Notes under the pieces: model-generated
What the model saw: the letters and a program-made list of their open reading frames with translations, nothing else
Told to the model about the DNA's origin: nothing
Database searches by the model: none
Origin: Ruminococcaceae bacterium UBA3215
Lineage (GTDB): Bacteria > Bacillota > Clostridia > Oscillospirales > Ruminococcaceae
DNA: 64,000 nt
NCBI GenBank assembly: GCA_002363155.1
Contig: DEWH01000020.1
Coordinates: 1-64,000 of the forward strand
Direction: 5' to 3'
Translations under genes and position numbers: made by a program
Shown here: piece after piece, positions 41,295 through 49,896 of the stretch
How positions within the stretch are numbered: position 1 is the first letter of the stretch
How the letters are laid out: the number at the start of each line of letters is the position of its first letter

Positions 41295-41525
41295 TTATTT
41301 TACGATAAAGTCGGAGATAGCTTCTTCAAGCTCCGCTGTATCGTCGGTATGAGCAACAAGCTTCAGCTCCTTGGAGAGATCAATGCTGAAAATGCCCATT
41401 ATAGACTTGGCATCGATCGCATATCTTCCGGAGATAAGGTCAATATCGAAATCATACGACATTACTTTTGATACAAACTTCTTTACATCTTCTATCGTTG
41501 CTATTCTTACGTTGAATTCTTTCAT
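41295..41525 (-). CDS. HPr-like protein without the active-site histidine, downstream copy
   Basis: 76 residues with AAAGGAAG upstream. The fold pattern and AKSIMGIFSIDLSKEL correspond to the regulatory serine region of HPr (SIMG). The N-terminal HARPA loop that carries His15 is replaced by IATIEDVKKF, so phosphate transfer from enzyme I is not possible. A Crh-like regulatory role through the serine is conceivable. It lies 42 bases after its paralogue and is probably co-transcribed. Confidence 0.85.
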   Translation of the reverse strand: MKEFNVRIATIEDVKKFVSKVMSYDFDIDLISGRYAIDAKSIMGIFSIDLSKELKLVAHTDDTAELEEAISDFIVK

Positions 41526-41567
41526 TGTTCTGCTTCCTTTCTTTGTTCTCTTGATTCTTCTGTTCTT

Positions 41568-41798
41568 TTATTTGTTTACGATATGTTCTGCAACATCTTC
41601 AAGGAAGTCGGTCTTGTCGCTGTGGATAGTCATCTCTATCTCACGGCTCAGATCAAGGCTGAATATACCCATTATAGATTTTCCATCAACTGTGTACTTT
41701 CCGAGTGAAAGATCAATGTCGTATGAGTATTTGTTCGCTTTCTTTACAAAATTCTTAACGTCATCTATACTTACGAGCTTTACAATAGCTTTGATCAT
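41568..41798 (-). CDS. HPr-like protein without the active-site histidine, upstream copy
   Basis: 76 residues, same length as its paralogue and alignable without gaps (VKxxV... GKSIMGIFSLDLSREIEM). The serine region is kept (KSIMG), and the histidine loop is replaced by VSIDDVKNF. AAAGGAACGG is the ribosome binding site. PTS enzyme I and HPr kinase genes are not in the window. Function unknown beyond the family resemblance. Confidence 0.85.
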   Translation of the reverse strand: MIKAIVKLVSIDDVKNFVKKANKYSYDIDLSLGKYTVDGKSIMGIFSLDLSREIEMTIHSDKTDFLEDVAEHIVNK

Positions 41799-41856
41799 CT
41801 TCTTAACCGTTCCTTTCTTGTCTCCGATACGATATATATTTCTTTCGTATCTTGAT

Positions 41857-41887
41857 ATTATAATAGCAGAAAATTTTTTAAAGTCAA
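41857..41887 (-). promoter_or_regulatory. Promoter of the HPr-like gene pair
   Basis: Minus-strand TTGACT (41882-41887) with TATTAT at 16 bases or TATAAT at 19 bases (41857-41865). Divergent from mtaB, for which no clear promoter was found. Confidence 0.65.
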
Positions 41888-41979
41888 GAGTTTACAATGA
41901 ATTTCGGAGTTTTTAGTGATAATATCACTTTTCTGAAACCATTTTTGTTATATTTGCACAATATAGGAGCTGTCGAATT

Positions 41980-43263
41980 ATGAAATATGCTGTAATAACC
42001 TTCGGCTGCAAGGTAAACCAATATGAGAGTACCGCAATTGACAATGCTATGCGTGATGCGGGATTTGAGAATGCCGAAAGCAATGATAATGCCGATATTG
42101 TGATAATAAACTCCTGCTCAGTTACAGAAAACGGTGATAAAAAAGCGAAACACGCTGTCCGCGCAGCCAAAAGACTGTGCGCAGATACCATCGTTGTGCT
42201 GACCGGCTGTTTCCCGCAGGCTTTTCCCGATAAGGCAAAGCAAAGCGGTGCTGATATCGTCTGCGGAACAGCCAGGAGAGCCGAAATTCCCGCACTCGTG
42301 CGCAGCTTCATCGAAAACCGTGAGATCAATGCGGATATGTCGCTCCCCGATACCTTTGAGGAACCGGATATGTCCCGTACAACTGCCAAGACCCGTGCAT
42401 TCATCAAGATCGAAGACGGCTGCGACAGGTATTGTTCCTACTGCGTTATCCCGTATGCACGCGGAAAAGTGCGCTCCCGAAGCCATGATTCCATTGCCGG
42501 CGAAGCCCGTATCTGCGCGGAACAGGGTCACCGTGAACTCGTTCTTGTGGGCATTAACCTTTCCCGCTATGGCTCCGATATCGGCTGTGATCTTGCCGAC
42601 GCTGTAAACGCTGCTTCCCTGCCGGAGACTGTTGTGAGAGTAAGGCTTTCTTCCCTTGAGCCGGAGCTGATGACCGACGATCTGATTGCAAAGCTTGCCG
42701 GAAACAGCAAGCTCTGCCCCCATTTCCACCTTTCGCTCCAGAGCGGGTGTGATGCCACACTGAAAAGAATGAACAGGCACTACACATCTGCGGAATACCT
42801 TGGTCTGATCTCACGGCTGAGACGCTTTTTTCCGGACTGTGCGATAACAACGGACGTTATGGTGGGATTTGCGGGTGAAACAGACGAGGAATTTGCACAG
42901 TCGCTTGAATTCGTCCGGAATGCCGGATTCGCCCGCGTTCATGTCTTTACCTACTCAGTAAGAGGCGGTACTGCCGCCGAAAAAAGGACCGATCATATCC
43001 CGGAATCGGTTAAATCCGAAAGGTACTCTGAAATGTCGGCTGCCGCGGATCAGATTTACAGGGACTTTCTTGCCGGAAGCATCGGAAAAACCGCTGATGT
43101 TCTGATACAGAAGCGCACATCTCCCGATTTTGCAGCCGGACTTACACCGGACTATGTTCCTGTGCGTATTTACGGTTCAGATGCACAGAAGCACGATATT
43201 GTGCGGGTAAAAATAACAGGCGCAGGTGACGGGTACTGCACCGGAAAAGAGATGCAGACATAA
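41980..43263 (+). CDS. mtaB: tRNA (t6A37) methylthiotransferase
   Basis: 427 residues, ATAGGAGCTG upstream. The N-terminal MTTase domain has Cys at 10 (FGCKVNQYES), 46 (NSCSVTE) and 77 (LTGCFPQ) for the second FeS cluster. The radical SAM site is C148-x3-C152-x2-C155 (CDRYCSYC). A TRAM-like end follows. The TFGCKVNQ start identifies the MtaB branch, which makes ms2t6A at position 37 of tRNA(Lys). Confidence 0.94.
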   Translation: MKYAVITFGCKVNQYESTAIDNAMRDAGFENAESNDNADIVIINSCSVTENGDKKAKHAVRAAKRLCADTIVVLTGCFPQAFPDKAKQSGADIVCGTARRAEIPALVRSFIENREINADMSLPDTFEEPDMSRTTAKTRAFIKIEDGCDRYCSYCVIPYARGKVRSRSHDSIAGEARICAEQGHRELVLVGINLSRYGSDIGCDLADAVNAASLPETVVRVRLSSLEPELMTDDLIAKLAGNSKLCPHFHLSLQSGCDATLKRMNRHYTSAEYLGLISRLRRFFPDCAITTDVMVGFAGETDEEFAQSLEFVRNAGFARVHVFTYSVRGGTAAEKRTDHIPESVKSERYSEMSAAADQIYRDFLAGSIGKTADVLIQKRTSPDFAAGLTPDYVPVRIYGSDAQKHDIVRVKITGAGDGYCTGKEMQT

Positions 43264-43311
43264 ATATTGTCTGTCCGCCGAAGCCGGACAGAGGTGTTCT
43301 TGATTTTCTAT

Positions 43312-43355
43312 AAAAAAATCCGGCAGATCAGACTCGGAACTGCCGGAAGTTTTTA
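43312..43355. terminator. Bidirectional terminator between mtaB and mgsA
   Basis: TCCGGCAG (43319-43326) pairs with CTGCCGGA (43340-43347); T runs lie on both sides. A smaller CTGTCCG/CGGACAG hairpin lies at 43271-43291 just after mtaB. Confidence 0.93.
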
Positions 43356-43368
43356 TTAATGCTGTAAT

Positions 43369-43767
43369 TTAAGCTCTTACTATATCTCTCCAGTCAAGAT
43401 CGCCGCGCTCAAGAGCATGAATAAGCGCTTCACCGGTAGCTATATTTGTCGCTACGGGGATATTATGCACATCGCATAATCTGAGAAGCGTCATTTCATT
43501 TGGCTCGTGCGCCTTTGCACTCAGAGGATCGCGGAAGAAAAAGAGCACATCTATTTCGTTGCATGAGATACGCGCGGCGATCTGCTGATCTCCGCCCTGG
43601 GAACCGCTTAAATACCTCTGGATATTAAGTCCTGTTGCCTCAGCAACAAGCTTGCCGGTAGTACCTGTCGCACAAAGATTGTGCCTGCTCAGGACACCGC
43701 AATACGCAATACAGAACTGCACCATCAGTTCTTTCTTTGCATCGTGGGCTATAAGAGCAATATTCAA
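43369..43767 (-). CDS. mgsA: Methylglyoxal synthase
   Basis: 132 residues from TTG 43767, chosen for the AAAGGCGG site 6-8 bases upstream and because family proteins start at xxIALIAHD. Longer readings run back into minD. Motifs: ALIAHDAKK, ATGTTG, SGSQGGDQQI (catalytic Asp), FFRDPL and HEPNEMTLLRLCD. It converts dihydroxyacetone phosphate to methylglyoxal, a phosphate-releasing bypass of glycolysis. Last gene of the elongation operon, 31 bases after minD. Confidence 0.93.
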   Translation of the reverse strand: MNIALIAHDAKKELMVQFCIAYCGVLSRHNLCATGTTGKLVAEATGLNIQRYLSGSQGGDQQIAARISCNEIDVLFFFRDPLSAKAHEPNEMTLLRLCDVHNIPVATNIATGEALIHALERGDLDWRDIVRA

Positions 43768-43798
43768 TTCCAACACCGCCTTTATTATTATAATTCCG

Positions 43799-44536
43799 TC
43801 AATCAATATTGATAGAGAGCGGGACTCTTTCTCCGAGTATTCTTCTCGATATAGCGTCGTATGCCTTGAAGCCTGTGCTTCCCTTCGGAAGAGGCTTACC
43901 CTTTGATCCGCACACCCTTATCTCGCTGTCCTCCGGTACTACGCCGAGAAGCGGGATACCGACCGTATCCATAACCTCGTCGAGGTCATAAAGAACTTCC
44001 TCGTCCTTGAACCTAACGGGAACTTTATTGATTACAAGTCTCTGGTTGACGCAGTTCTTTACATACAGGAAGTCGGAAAGCATCTGTCCGTCTCTTACAC
44101 AGACAGTATCGGGAGTGGTGACCATAATGATGAGATCGGCAGCCTTGATAACACTGAATACGGAGCTTCCGATACCCGCAGTATCCATTATGATGTAATC
44201 GAAGTACTGTCTCATTTCCTCACAGACACCTATCACCTTCTCCGGATTGATCTCGATGAACGGGTTCTTTGTTGCGCAGACAAGCGACAGATTTTCGCTT
44301 CTTTCGACTTTTGTTGTCGCGTTAAGTATATCTATCTTTCCCTCAAGGTATTCACCTATATCGTGACGGACGTTTCCGTTGATACCGAGGATAATATCCT
44401 GACATCTCAGACCGAAGTCAAGCTCTACGATAAGCGTTTTCTTGCCCTGATAAGCAAGGCAGGAAGCGATATTTGCAGATGTTGTGGACTTTCCTGTTCC
44501 GCCCTTTCCGGCAGTTACAGCTATTATCTGTGACAT
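43799..44536 (-). CDS. minD: MinD/ParA-type ATPase
   Basis: 245 residues from ATG 44536, with GGAGG eight bases upstream; the longer frame to 44608 lacks a site. Deviant Walker A KGGTGKST near residue 11, LIVELDFGLRCQDIILG, and Walker B-like IIMDTAGIG. Closest to MinD by sequence plan, but minC and minE are not adjacent and the C-terminal end (VPLSINID) does not look like a strong amphipathic membrane helix. It may work in division-site or wall-synthesis placement with the Mre proteins. Confidence 0.85.
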   Translation of the reverse strand: MSQIIAVTAGKGGTGKSTTSANIASCLAYQGKKTLIVELDFGLRCQDIILGINGNVRHDIGEYLEGKIDILNATTKVERSENLSLVCATKNPFIEINPEKVIGVCEEMRQYFDYIIMDTAGIGSSVFSVIKAADLIIMVTTPDTVCVRDGQMLSDFLYVKNCVNQRLVINKVPVRFKDEEVLYDLDEVMDTVGIPLLGVVPEDSEIRVCGSKGKPLPKGSTGFKAYDAISRRILGERVPLSINID

Positions 44537-44651
44537 TATAATTACCTCCGTCATAAAACTGCCCGAAAACCGGCTGAAATAAGCCCGAACAGCCTTATAC
44601 ACACTCATTCATATTAACAATACTATTGTAACACATTTTTAATAATTTTTA

Positions 44652-44707
44652 AAGACCTTTTTTCAATTTGCAAGCAATTTCGTGAAAACTGCAACGAAAA
44701 AAGGTCT
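44652..44707. repeat. Inverted repeat between PBP2 and minD
   Basis: AGACCTTTTTTC and GAAAAAAGGTCT, 12 bases each, about 30 bases apart. T6 follows the second arm on the plus strand. On the minus strand, the direction of the operon, no T-run follows, so it need not end transcription. Minus-strand TTTAAA-17-TACAAT just downstream is a weak possible promoter for minD. Confidence 0.55.
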
Positions 44708-44732
44708 ATTTTTTGTTAATTATAAACAACAA

Positions 44733-46772
44733 TTATCTTCTTTTCCACGGATTAAGGACTATGCCGTTCTCGTCAATGTCCGGCCGGTAATCGTGGTAAA
44801 TGTAGCAGTCGATGATATTTCGCACCATATAGCGCGAATATTCGCCCTTTTCAAGCACAACTCCGAATGCTATCTGCGGATCCTCCGCCGGGTAATACCC
44901 CATTACCGTGGAGTTGTACACGCCCGGTGAGCCTGCCTCCGGAGTTCCGGTCTTTATCGCAACGCTGTACGGAAGCCCGTCAAAGTTCCACAGCGCTGTA
45001 CTTGTCGGCCAGTTCACAAGAGTCGAAACTGCGATCATTCCCTCTCTTACGATGCCGAAAGCGCCGTTTTTATCCTCTATCACTTCGGCTGTCTGCGGTT
45101 CGGTCTTATAGACCATAGTGTTCATATCGTAATCCCACACGGAATCCACAACGTAAGGCTTGAGCCGCACACCGTCATTCGCCAGCGTCAGCGCCTGCAC
45201 CGCGAGGTGAAGCGGCGTTACCATTGTGTCAAGCTGACCGATAGCCGCCTGGAGCGTATTTCCGCTGTCCCAGCTCTCTCCACGCAGTTTCTCATATACT
45301 TCCGGAGAGGACATCTGACCGGAAAGCCCGCCTATCTCAAGTCCGAGATCCGTTCCGTATCCGAATTTCGCCGCAAAAGCGTCAAGTTCCTCAATTCCGA
45401 GCCGTCTCCCGAGATCGTAGAAGAAGATGTTGCAGGACCATTTCAGGCAGTCCACAACGTTGTACCCGAGATGATAGCCCGTGCATTTCGGGTGATAATC
45501 GCTGTAATAGGTGTAAACGCCCGTGCAGGTGCAGCGTGTGCTGCGGTCAATAAGACCGCTGATGAGCCCGTCAGCCGCAGTTATCGTCTTGAATGCAGAA
45601 CCCGGACGGTACAGACCGTCAGTGCAGCGGTTGAACATCGGACTGCCCTCAATCGCAAGCACAGAGGCGTAATCCTCTACCGACTGCTTCAGATCGTAAG
45701 TCGGATAATTCGCCATTCCGAGCACCGCACCCGTCTTTGCATCAAGTACAACAACTGCTCCCGCGTCACAGTCCTTGCCCCTGTCAGCCGTGTTGTTGAG
45801 CCAGTTTATGTGGTTTGCAAGGATCTCCTGCAGCGTCCGCTGTTCATCGCTGTCGATAGTGATGCGGACACTGTTGCCTGCCGAGACTTCCTTTGTTATC
45901 GTGTCCGACAGCGCCACTCCGTCGGCATTTCTGACAATCGTGCGCATACCGTTCGTGCCGCGAAGAACGCTCTCCATCGCGCTTTCTGTGCCGTACTTGC
46001 CGACTATGTCGTTATATCCGTAGCCGTCGCTTTTAAGCTTTGCATACTCCTCCGGGGATATTGCCCCGACTGCGCCGAGAACATGGGGAGCGCTGTCGGT
46101 TACGACATACTCCCTCGTGCTCTCCTCGACAGTATCCACACCGGGAAGCTTCATTCCGAGCTCTTTTATCTTTATCACTGTGTCAACCGAAACATCGTCC
46201 GCAAGCGTGAACCGGTTCTCGTAGGAGAAGTCCCGCTTCTCCATCTCATACCGCACTCCGCCGATAAGACGCACCTCTTCCCGGGTGTATTTTTCCGTGT
46301 CTATATCGTATTTCTTCGCAAGCGCGGAAACGCAGTTGTCAGGAGTTGCGTCCGCATTAACGATTATACGGGATTTGAAATCCCGCAGCAGTTCATTGTC
46401 GCTTCCGGTGAACTCAAACGGCTCTGTAAAGCTTATCGGAGCGGTATCGTTCCACTTCTCCCCGCTTGAACGCAATACATTCACCGCCTTCAGCAGTATG
46501 TCGTTCCGGTTTGCGAAAGGTAGGAACGCTTTCTGCACTATCACTCTGTAAACCGGTCTGTTTGTGGTCATAACGCGTCCGGCACTGTCGAAGATCTGCC
46601 CCCGCGTGGCTATGATCTCCTGTGACGCGGTGTAGCTTATCTCGGTCTGCGCAAGGTAATTGTCGCCTTCCACTATCTGCATGCTGATCAGGCGCACCGT
46701 ACACAGGAACAGACAAACGAACACAAGGAGTATAAGCGTTATCCGCCGTATAAGCAATGTTACACTCTTCAC
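44733..46772 (-). CDS. mrdA: Class B penicillin-binding protein 2 (elongation transpeptidase)
   Basis: 679 residues. One N-terminal membrane anchor (about 8-30), a dimerisation domain, then the transpeptidase domain with S392-x2-K395 (GSAFKTIT), SCN (KWSCNIFFYD) and KTG (AIKTGTPE). It cross-links peptidoglycan during cylindrical growth. Its ATG overlaps the mreD stop (ATGA). Position after mreBCD is the classical elongasome order. Confidence 0.94.
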   Translation of the reverse strand: MKSVTLLIRRITLILLVFVCLFLCTVRLISMQIVEGDNYLAQTEISYTASQEIIATRGQIFDSAGRVMTTNRPVYRVIVQKAFLPFANRNDILLKAVNVLRSSGEKWNDTAPISFTEPFEFTGSDNELLRDFKSRIIVNADATPDNCVSALAKKYDIDTEKYTREEVRLIGGVRYEMEKRDFSYENRFTLADDVSVDTVIKIKELGMKLPGVDTVEESTREYVVTDSAPHVLGAVGAISPEEYAKLKSDGYGYNDIVGKYGTESAMESVLRGTNGMRTIVRNADGVALSDTITKEVSAGNSVRITIDSDEQRTLQEILANHINWLNNTADRGKDCDAGAVVVLDAKTGAVLGMANYPTYDLKQSVEDYASVLAIEGSPMFNRCTDGLYRPGSAFKTITAADGLISGLIDRSTRCTCTGVYTYYSDYHPKCTGYHLGYNVVDCLKWSCNIFFYDLGRRLGIEELDAFAAKFGYGTDLGLEIGGLSGQMSSPEVYEKLRGESWDSGNTLQAAIGQLDTMVTPLHLAVQALTLANDGVRLKPYVVDSVWDYDMNTMVYKTEPQTAEVIEDKNGAFGIVREGMIAVSTLVNWPTSTALWNFDGLPYSVAIKTGTPEAGSPGVYNSTVMGYYPAEDPQIAFGVVLEKGEYSRYMVRNIIDCYIYHDYRPDIDENGIVLNPWKRR

Positions 46773-47371
46773 GCCTCTTCACCCTGCTCCCCGTCATTAT
46801 CTGCCGCCGGCTCATCATATACAGCATTTACATCGTCTGTACGAAGCCTGTTCTCCACTGTTCTCACCAGCCAGTACACAGCCGGAGAAAATATGAACGT
46901 CGCAGCTGCGGTAGGTATTATCGAAGCGAACAGGATATGCTCGCCTTTCGGGATATTCCAGATCACGATGTTGAACAGCCAGTCCATCGAAAATTCAAGC
47001 AATATCGCCGCCGCAGCCACAGCACAGTAATTAAACATATTCACGCGGATAAGATTGCGCACAAGGAGCGATGCCGCGACGCATACCGCCATGAGCCAGA
47101 CCGCGCTGAAACCGAACACGAAGTCAAAAGCGATGTCAGTCATAAGTCCGCAGAACAGCGCAAAAATGCACGAAGAAAGCTCTTCCTCGTACATTGACAC
47201 CGCTGCTGCAAGCGGTATCAGCAGCACCGGCTGCCATGCCCCGAAAATACCGACGCGCATTATCACATAGAAAATTATGAGCATCAGAGCGAAAATGCAC
47301 CATTTAGCGAACCGATAGCGCTTTTCAGTGCGTGAAAGCTCCTCCGCCCCGGCAACTCTGTACTTCATCAC
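46769..47371 (-). CDS. mreD: Rod shape-determining protein MreD
   Basis: 200 residues with about five to six membrane segments after a short basic N-terminus. Sequence is weakly conserved, as usual, but size, hydrophobic profile and position between mreC and PBP2, with four-base overlaps on both sides, identify it. It couples MreC to the membrane wall-synthesis complex. Confidence 0.88.
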   Translation of the reverse strand: MMKYRVAGAEELSRTEKRYRFAKWCIFALMLIIFYVIMRVGIFGAWQPVLLIPLAAAVSMYEEELSSCIFALFCGLMTDIAFDFVFGFSAVWLMAVCVAASLLVRNLIRVNMFNYCAVAAAAILLEFSMDWLFNIVIWNIPKGEHILFASIIPTAAATFIFSPAVYWLVRTVENRLRTDDVNAVYDEPAADNDGEQGEEA

Positions 47372-48210
47372 TCGTCCTGCCCTTCAAATCCGGTGATTAC
47401 AAACACCCTCGTTACCTTGAAAACATTCTCGGCAGGTTGAATGACCGCGTGCATCGTCAGTCCGTTCGGATCACTGTAAACCTTTCTGACCGTGCCGAAC
47501 ACGACGTCCTGCGGAAAAACGGAACTTCCCGACGTTATCACAACGTCGCCTTCACCGATCCCGCCGCCCTTCGACACATAGCTCATGATGCAGTACCCTG
47601 CCGCGGCATATTCAGCGTCGTTCTCCGTGATACCGACAGTCTTTCCTCCCGCAGTCATCACCCCGACATTCACGTCCGGGGAAAGGATCGTCTTTACGAC
47701 AGCGTAATGATCTGCGATCTCGCTTATTGTTCCTACAAGCCCCACTGATGTGAACACCGGATCGTAGAGCGAGATCCCGTCAGCACTTCCGCGGTCTATC
47801 GTGAACCCGCCGAATATGTCCCCGGCATTGCGTGCCGTGACCGAACAGGGCGGAGACCACTTGTAATCGCTGTGCATCTCGGCTATTCCGAGTATGCTGC
47901 GGTACTGCTCATTCTCGGAATCGGTCCGCTCCTTGTCGAGTATCTGACCGTACATATCGGTAAGCATCTCTTTGAGCTGTTCGTTCTCCCGCTTGTATTT
48001 CTGTGCATTCACAAGCGTGTCTATCGTGTCGCCTACCCAGTCGCTTACCGCCTTTCCGGCTGTCACAAACGGCTGGGATACAGTCTCAAGGACACTTCGC
48101 GGAAAGATTATGTTATTGCCGGCAACGGCTGCATAGATCATGATCCCGAATACAAGGGCGAAGATGCAGACTATCACCTTGAATTTTCTGCTCTGAAAAA
48201 AATCTTTCAT
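47368..48210 (-). CDS. mreC: Rod shape-determining protein MreC
   Basis: 280 residues. A membrane anchor (about 11-32) is followed by a coiled-coil segment (about 65-95, KRENEQLKEML) and beta-domains with ITSGSSVFPQDVVFGTV. It forms the extracytoplasmic scaffold that activates PBP2. A 62-base gap separates it from mreB. Confidence 0.94.
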   Translation of the reverse strand: MKDFFQSRKFKVIVCIFALVFGIMIYAAVAGNNIIFPRSVLETVSQPFVTAGKAVSDWVGDTIDTLVNAQKYKRENEQLKEMLTDMYGQILDKERTDSENEQYRSILGIAEMHSDYKWSPPCSVTARNAGDIFGGFTIDRGSADGISLYDPVFTSVGLVGTISEIADHYAVVKTILSPDVNVGVMTAGGKTVGITENDAEYAAAGYCIMSYVSKGGGIGEGDVVITSGSSVFPQDVVFGTVRKVYSDPNGLTMHAVIQPAENVFKVTRVFVITGFEGQDE

Positions 48211-48272
48211 ACTTTCCTACCGTTAAAACCAAAACGCTCCGGCGTTCTTCACCGGAGCAAAATGTGAACAGA

Positions 48273-49292
48273 TCAATAACGTGAGTCGTCATCACTCAGT
48301 ACGTCGATCAGCTTGTCGATGTTCTCAAGTACCTTTCCGGTGCCGTCGGCAACGCAGTCAAGCGGTCTTTCGGCTACCTTCACCGGCATACCGGTCTCTT
48401 TGTTTATAAGCTTGTCAAGCCCTTTGAGAAGCGCTCCGCCGCCTGCCAGCATTATCCCCTGGTCTATTATATCCGCGGACAGCTCCGGAGGCGTCTTTTC
48501 AAGCGTCACCTTTATTGCTTCTACAACATGGCTCAGCGGCTCCAGAAGTGCCTCGCGTATCTCGGCACTTGTGATCGTGATGTTCTCCGGAAGTCCGTTG
48601 AGCAGGTTTCTGCCTTTTATGTCCATTTCCGGTTCGTGGTCGGAATATGGATATGCAGAACCAATCGCGATCTTGATGTTTTCGGCGGTCCGCTCGCCTA
48701 TCAGCAGATTGTAGCGCTTCTTGATATAGTTGATGATCGCATTGTCGAACTCGTCTCCGGCAACTCTCACTGAGCGCGATGTCACGATGCCGCCCAGCGA
48801 TATGACTGCCACTTCGCTGGTACCGCCGCCGATATCGACGATCATGCTCCCGGTCGGTTCGGCAACCGGAAGTCCCGCTCCTATCGCAGCAGCCATAGGC
48901 TCCTCGATTATCGAGACTCTCTTCGCACCGGCACTCTGCGCCGCTTCCTTTACAGCCCTTCGCTCAACAGCGGTAACTCCGGACGGAATGCAGATTATTA
49001 CGCGTGTCTTGACGAACTTTCTGCCCTTCACAGCCTTGGAAATGAACTCCTGGAGCATGCTCGTGGTCATGTCAAAATCGGCTATTACGCCGTCTTTGAG
49101 CGGTCTTACCGCCACAATTGACCCCGGGGTTCTTCCTATTACGTCCTTGGCTTCCTGCCCGACATATCTTACCCGTTCATATTTTACGTCAACAGCAACA
49201 ACGCTCGGTTCGCGGATTATAATGCCTTTTCCGCGCATATATACAAGGGTGTTTGCCGTTCCGAGATCTATTCCTATATCCTTGGTAAACAT
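48273..49292 (-). CDS. mreB: Rod shape-determining actin homologue MreB
   Basis: 339 residues. Actin-fold motifs: DIGIDLGTANTLVY at the start, GVIADFDMT, IIEEPMAAAIGAGLP, VDIGGGTSEVAVIS and GIMLAGGGALLKGLD. It forms membrane filaments that direct lateral wall synthesis. First gene of mreB-mreC-mreD-PBP2-minD-mgsA, with GGAGAG upstream and its own promoter. Confidence 0.97.
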   Translation of the reverse strand: MFTKDIGIDLGTANTLVYMRGKGIIIREPSVVAVDVKYERVRYVGQEAKDVIGRTPGSIVAVRPLKDGVIADFDMTTSMLQEFISKAVKGRKFVKTRVIICIPSGVTAVERRAVKEAAQSAGAKRVSIIEEPMAAAIGAGLPVAEPTGSMIVDIGGGTSEVAVISLGGIVTSRSVRVAGDEFDNAIINYIKKRYNLLIGERTAENIKIAIGSAYPYSDHEPEMDIKGRNLLNGLPENITITSAEIREALLEPLSHVVEAIKVTLEKTPPELSADIIDQGIMLAGGGALLKGLDKLINKETGMPVKVAERPLDCVADGTGKVLENIDKLIDVLSDDDSRY

Positions 49293-49334
49293 TTCTCTCC
49301 GTCATACTCCGTTCATATTGATTGTGCATTGAAT

Positions 49335-49363
49335 ATTATAGCACGATTTGTCTTTGGTTACAA
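49335..49363 (-). promoter_or_regulatory. Sigma-A promoter of the mre operon
   Basis: Minus-strand TTGTAA (49358-49363), 17-base spacer, TATAAT (49335-49340). Confidence 0.82.
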
Positions 49364-49458
49364 CTTCCAAAACCCAAAAATTTTACGGATCATTACGGAT
49401 TGATTTTAGTCAATTTACACACACGCCGCCAAAACTCGCTTTAAACCGCGTTTTTTCG

Positions 49459-49896
49459 CTATTTTCCGGTTGATCCGAAACCGCCTTCACCCCTGCTCGT
49501 CTCTGTGAGCTCATCGGTCTCTATGAAATCCGTGTCGATCACCGGCATAACAACAAGCTGCGCTATCCTGTCGCCGTTCTTAACTGTGTACGGCTCGGAG
49601 GAATGATTGATAAGCGGTACCTTTATCTCGCCCCGGTAGTCGCTGTCGATAACTCCCACGCAGTTGGCAAGAGAGATCCCGAACTTTGAGGAAAGAGAAC
49701 TCCTCGGAAAAACAAATCCCGCGCTTCTAGTGTAAGGTATCTCGATCGCAATGCCAGTAGGTATCAGCTTTCTCTCGCCCGGTGCAAGAGTTACGTCCTC
49801 ATCAAGGCATGCGTACAGATCGGAACCGGCGCTTCCGTCGGTAGCCTGAAGCGGAATGCGTGCCATGCTGTTCATCTTTTTTACTTTAATGTCCAT
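49459..49896 (-). CDS. dut: Deoxyuridine 5'-triphosphate nucleotidohydrolase
   Basis: 145 residues, trimeric dUTPase type. Motifs in order: GSAGSDLYA, PRSSLSSKFGI, GVIDSDYRGEI, GDRIAQLVV and the C-terminal RGEGGFGSTG, all intact. It hydrolyses dUTP to dUMP, keeping uracil out of DNA. It directly abuts the U32-like gene (no gap) and ends the recN unit. Confidence 0.97.
   Translation of the reverse strand: MDIKVKKMNSMARIPLQATDGSAGSDLYACLDEDVTLAPGERKLIPTGIAIEIPYTRSAGFVFPRSSLSSKFGISLANCVGVIDSDYRGEIKVPLINHSSEPYTVKNGDRIAQLVVMPVIDTDFIETDELTETSRGEGGFGSTGK

Noticed and set aside
43768..43806. Longer methylglyoxal synthase start
   Set aside because: It would begin with a TTG inside the minD end and has no ribosome binding site; the TTG at 43767 fits both the site and family N-termini.
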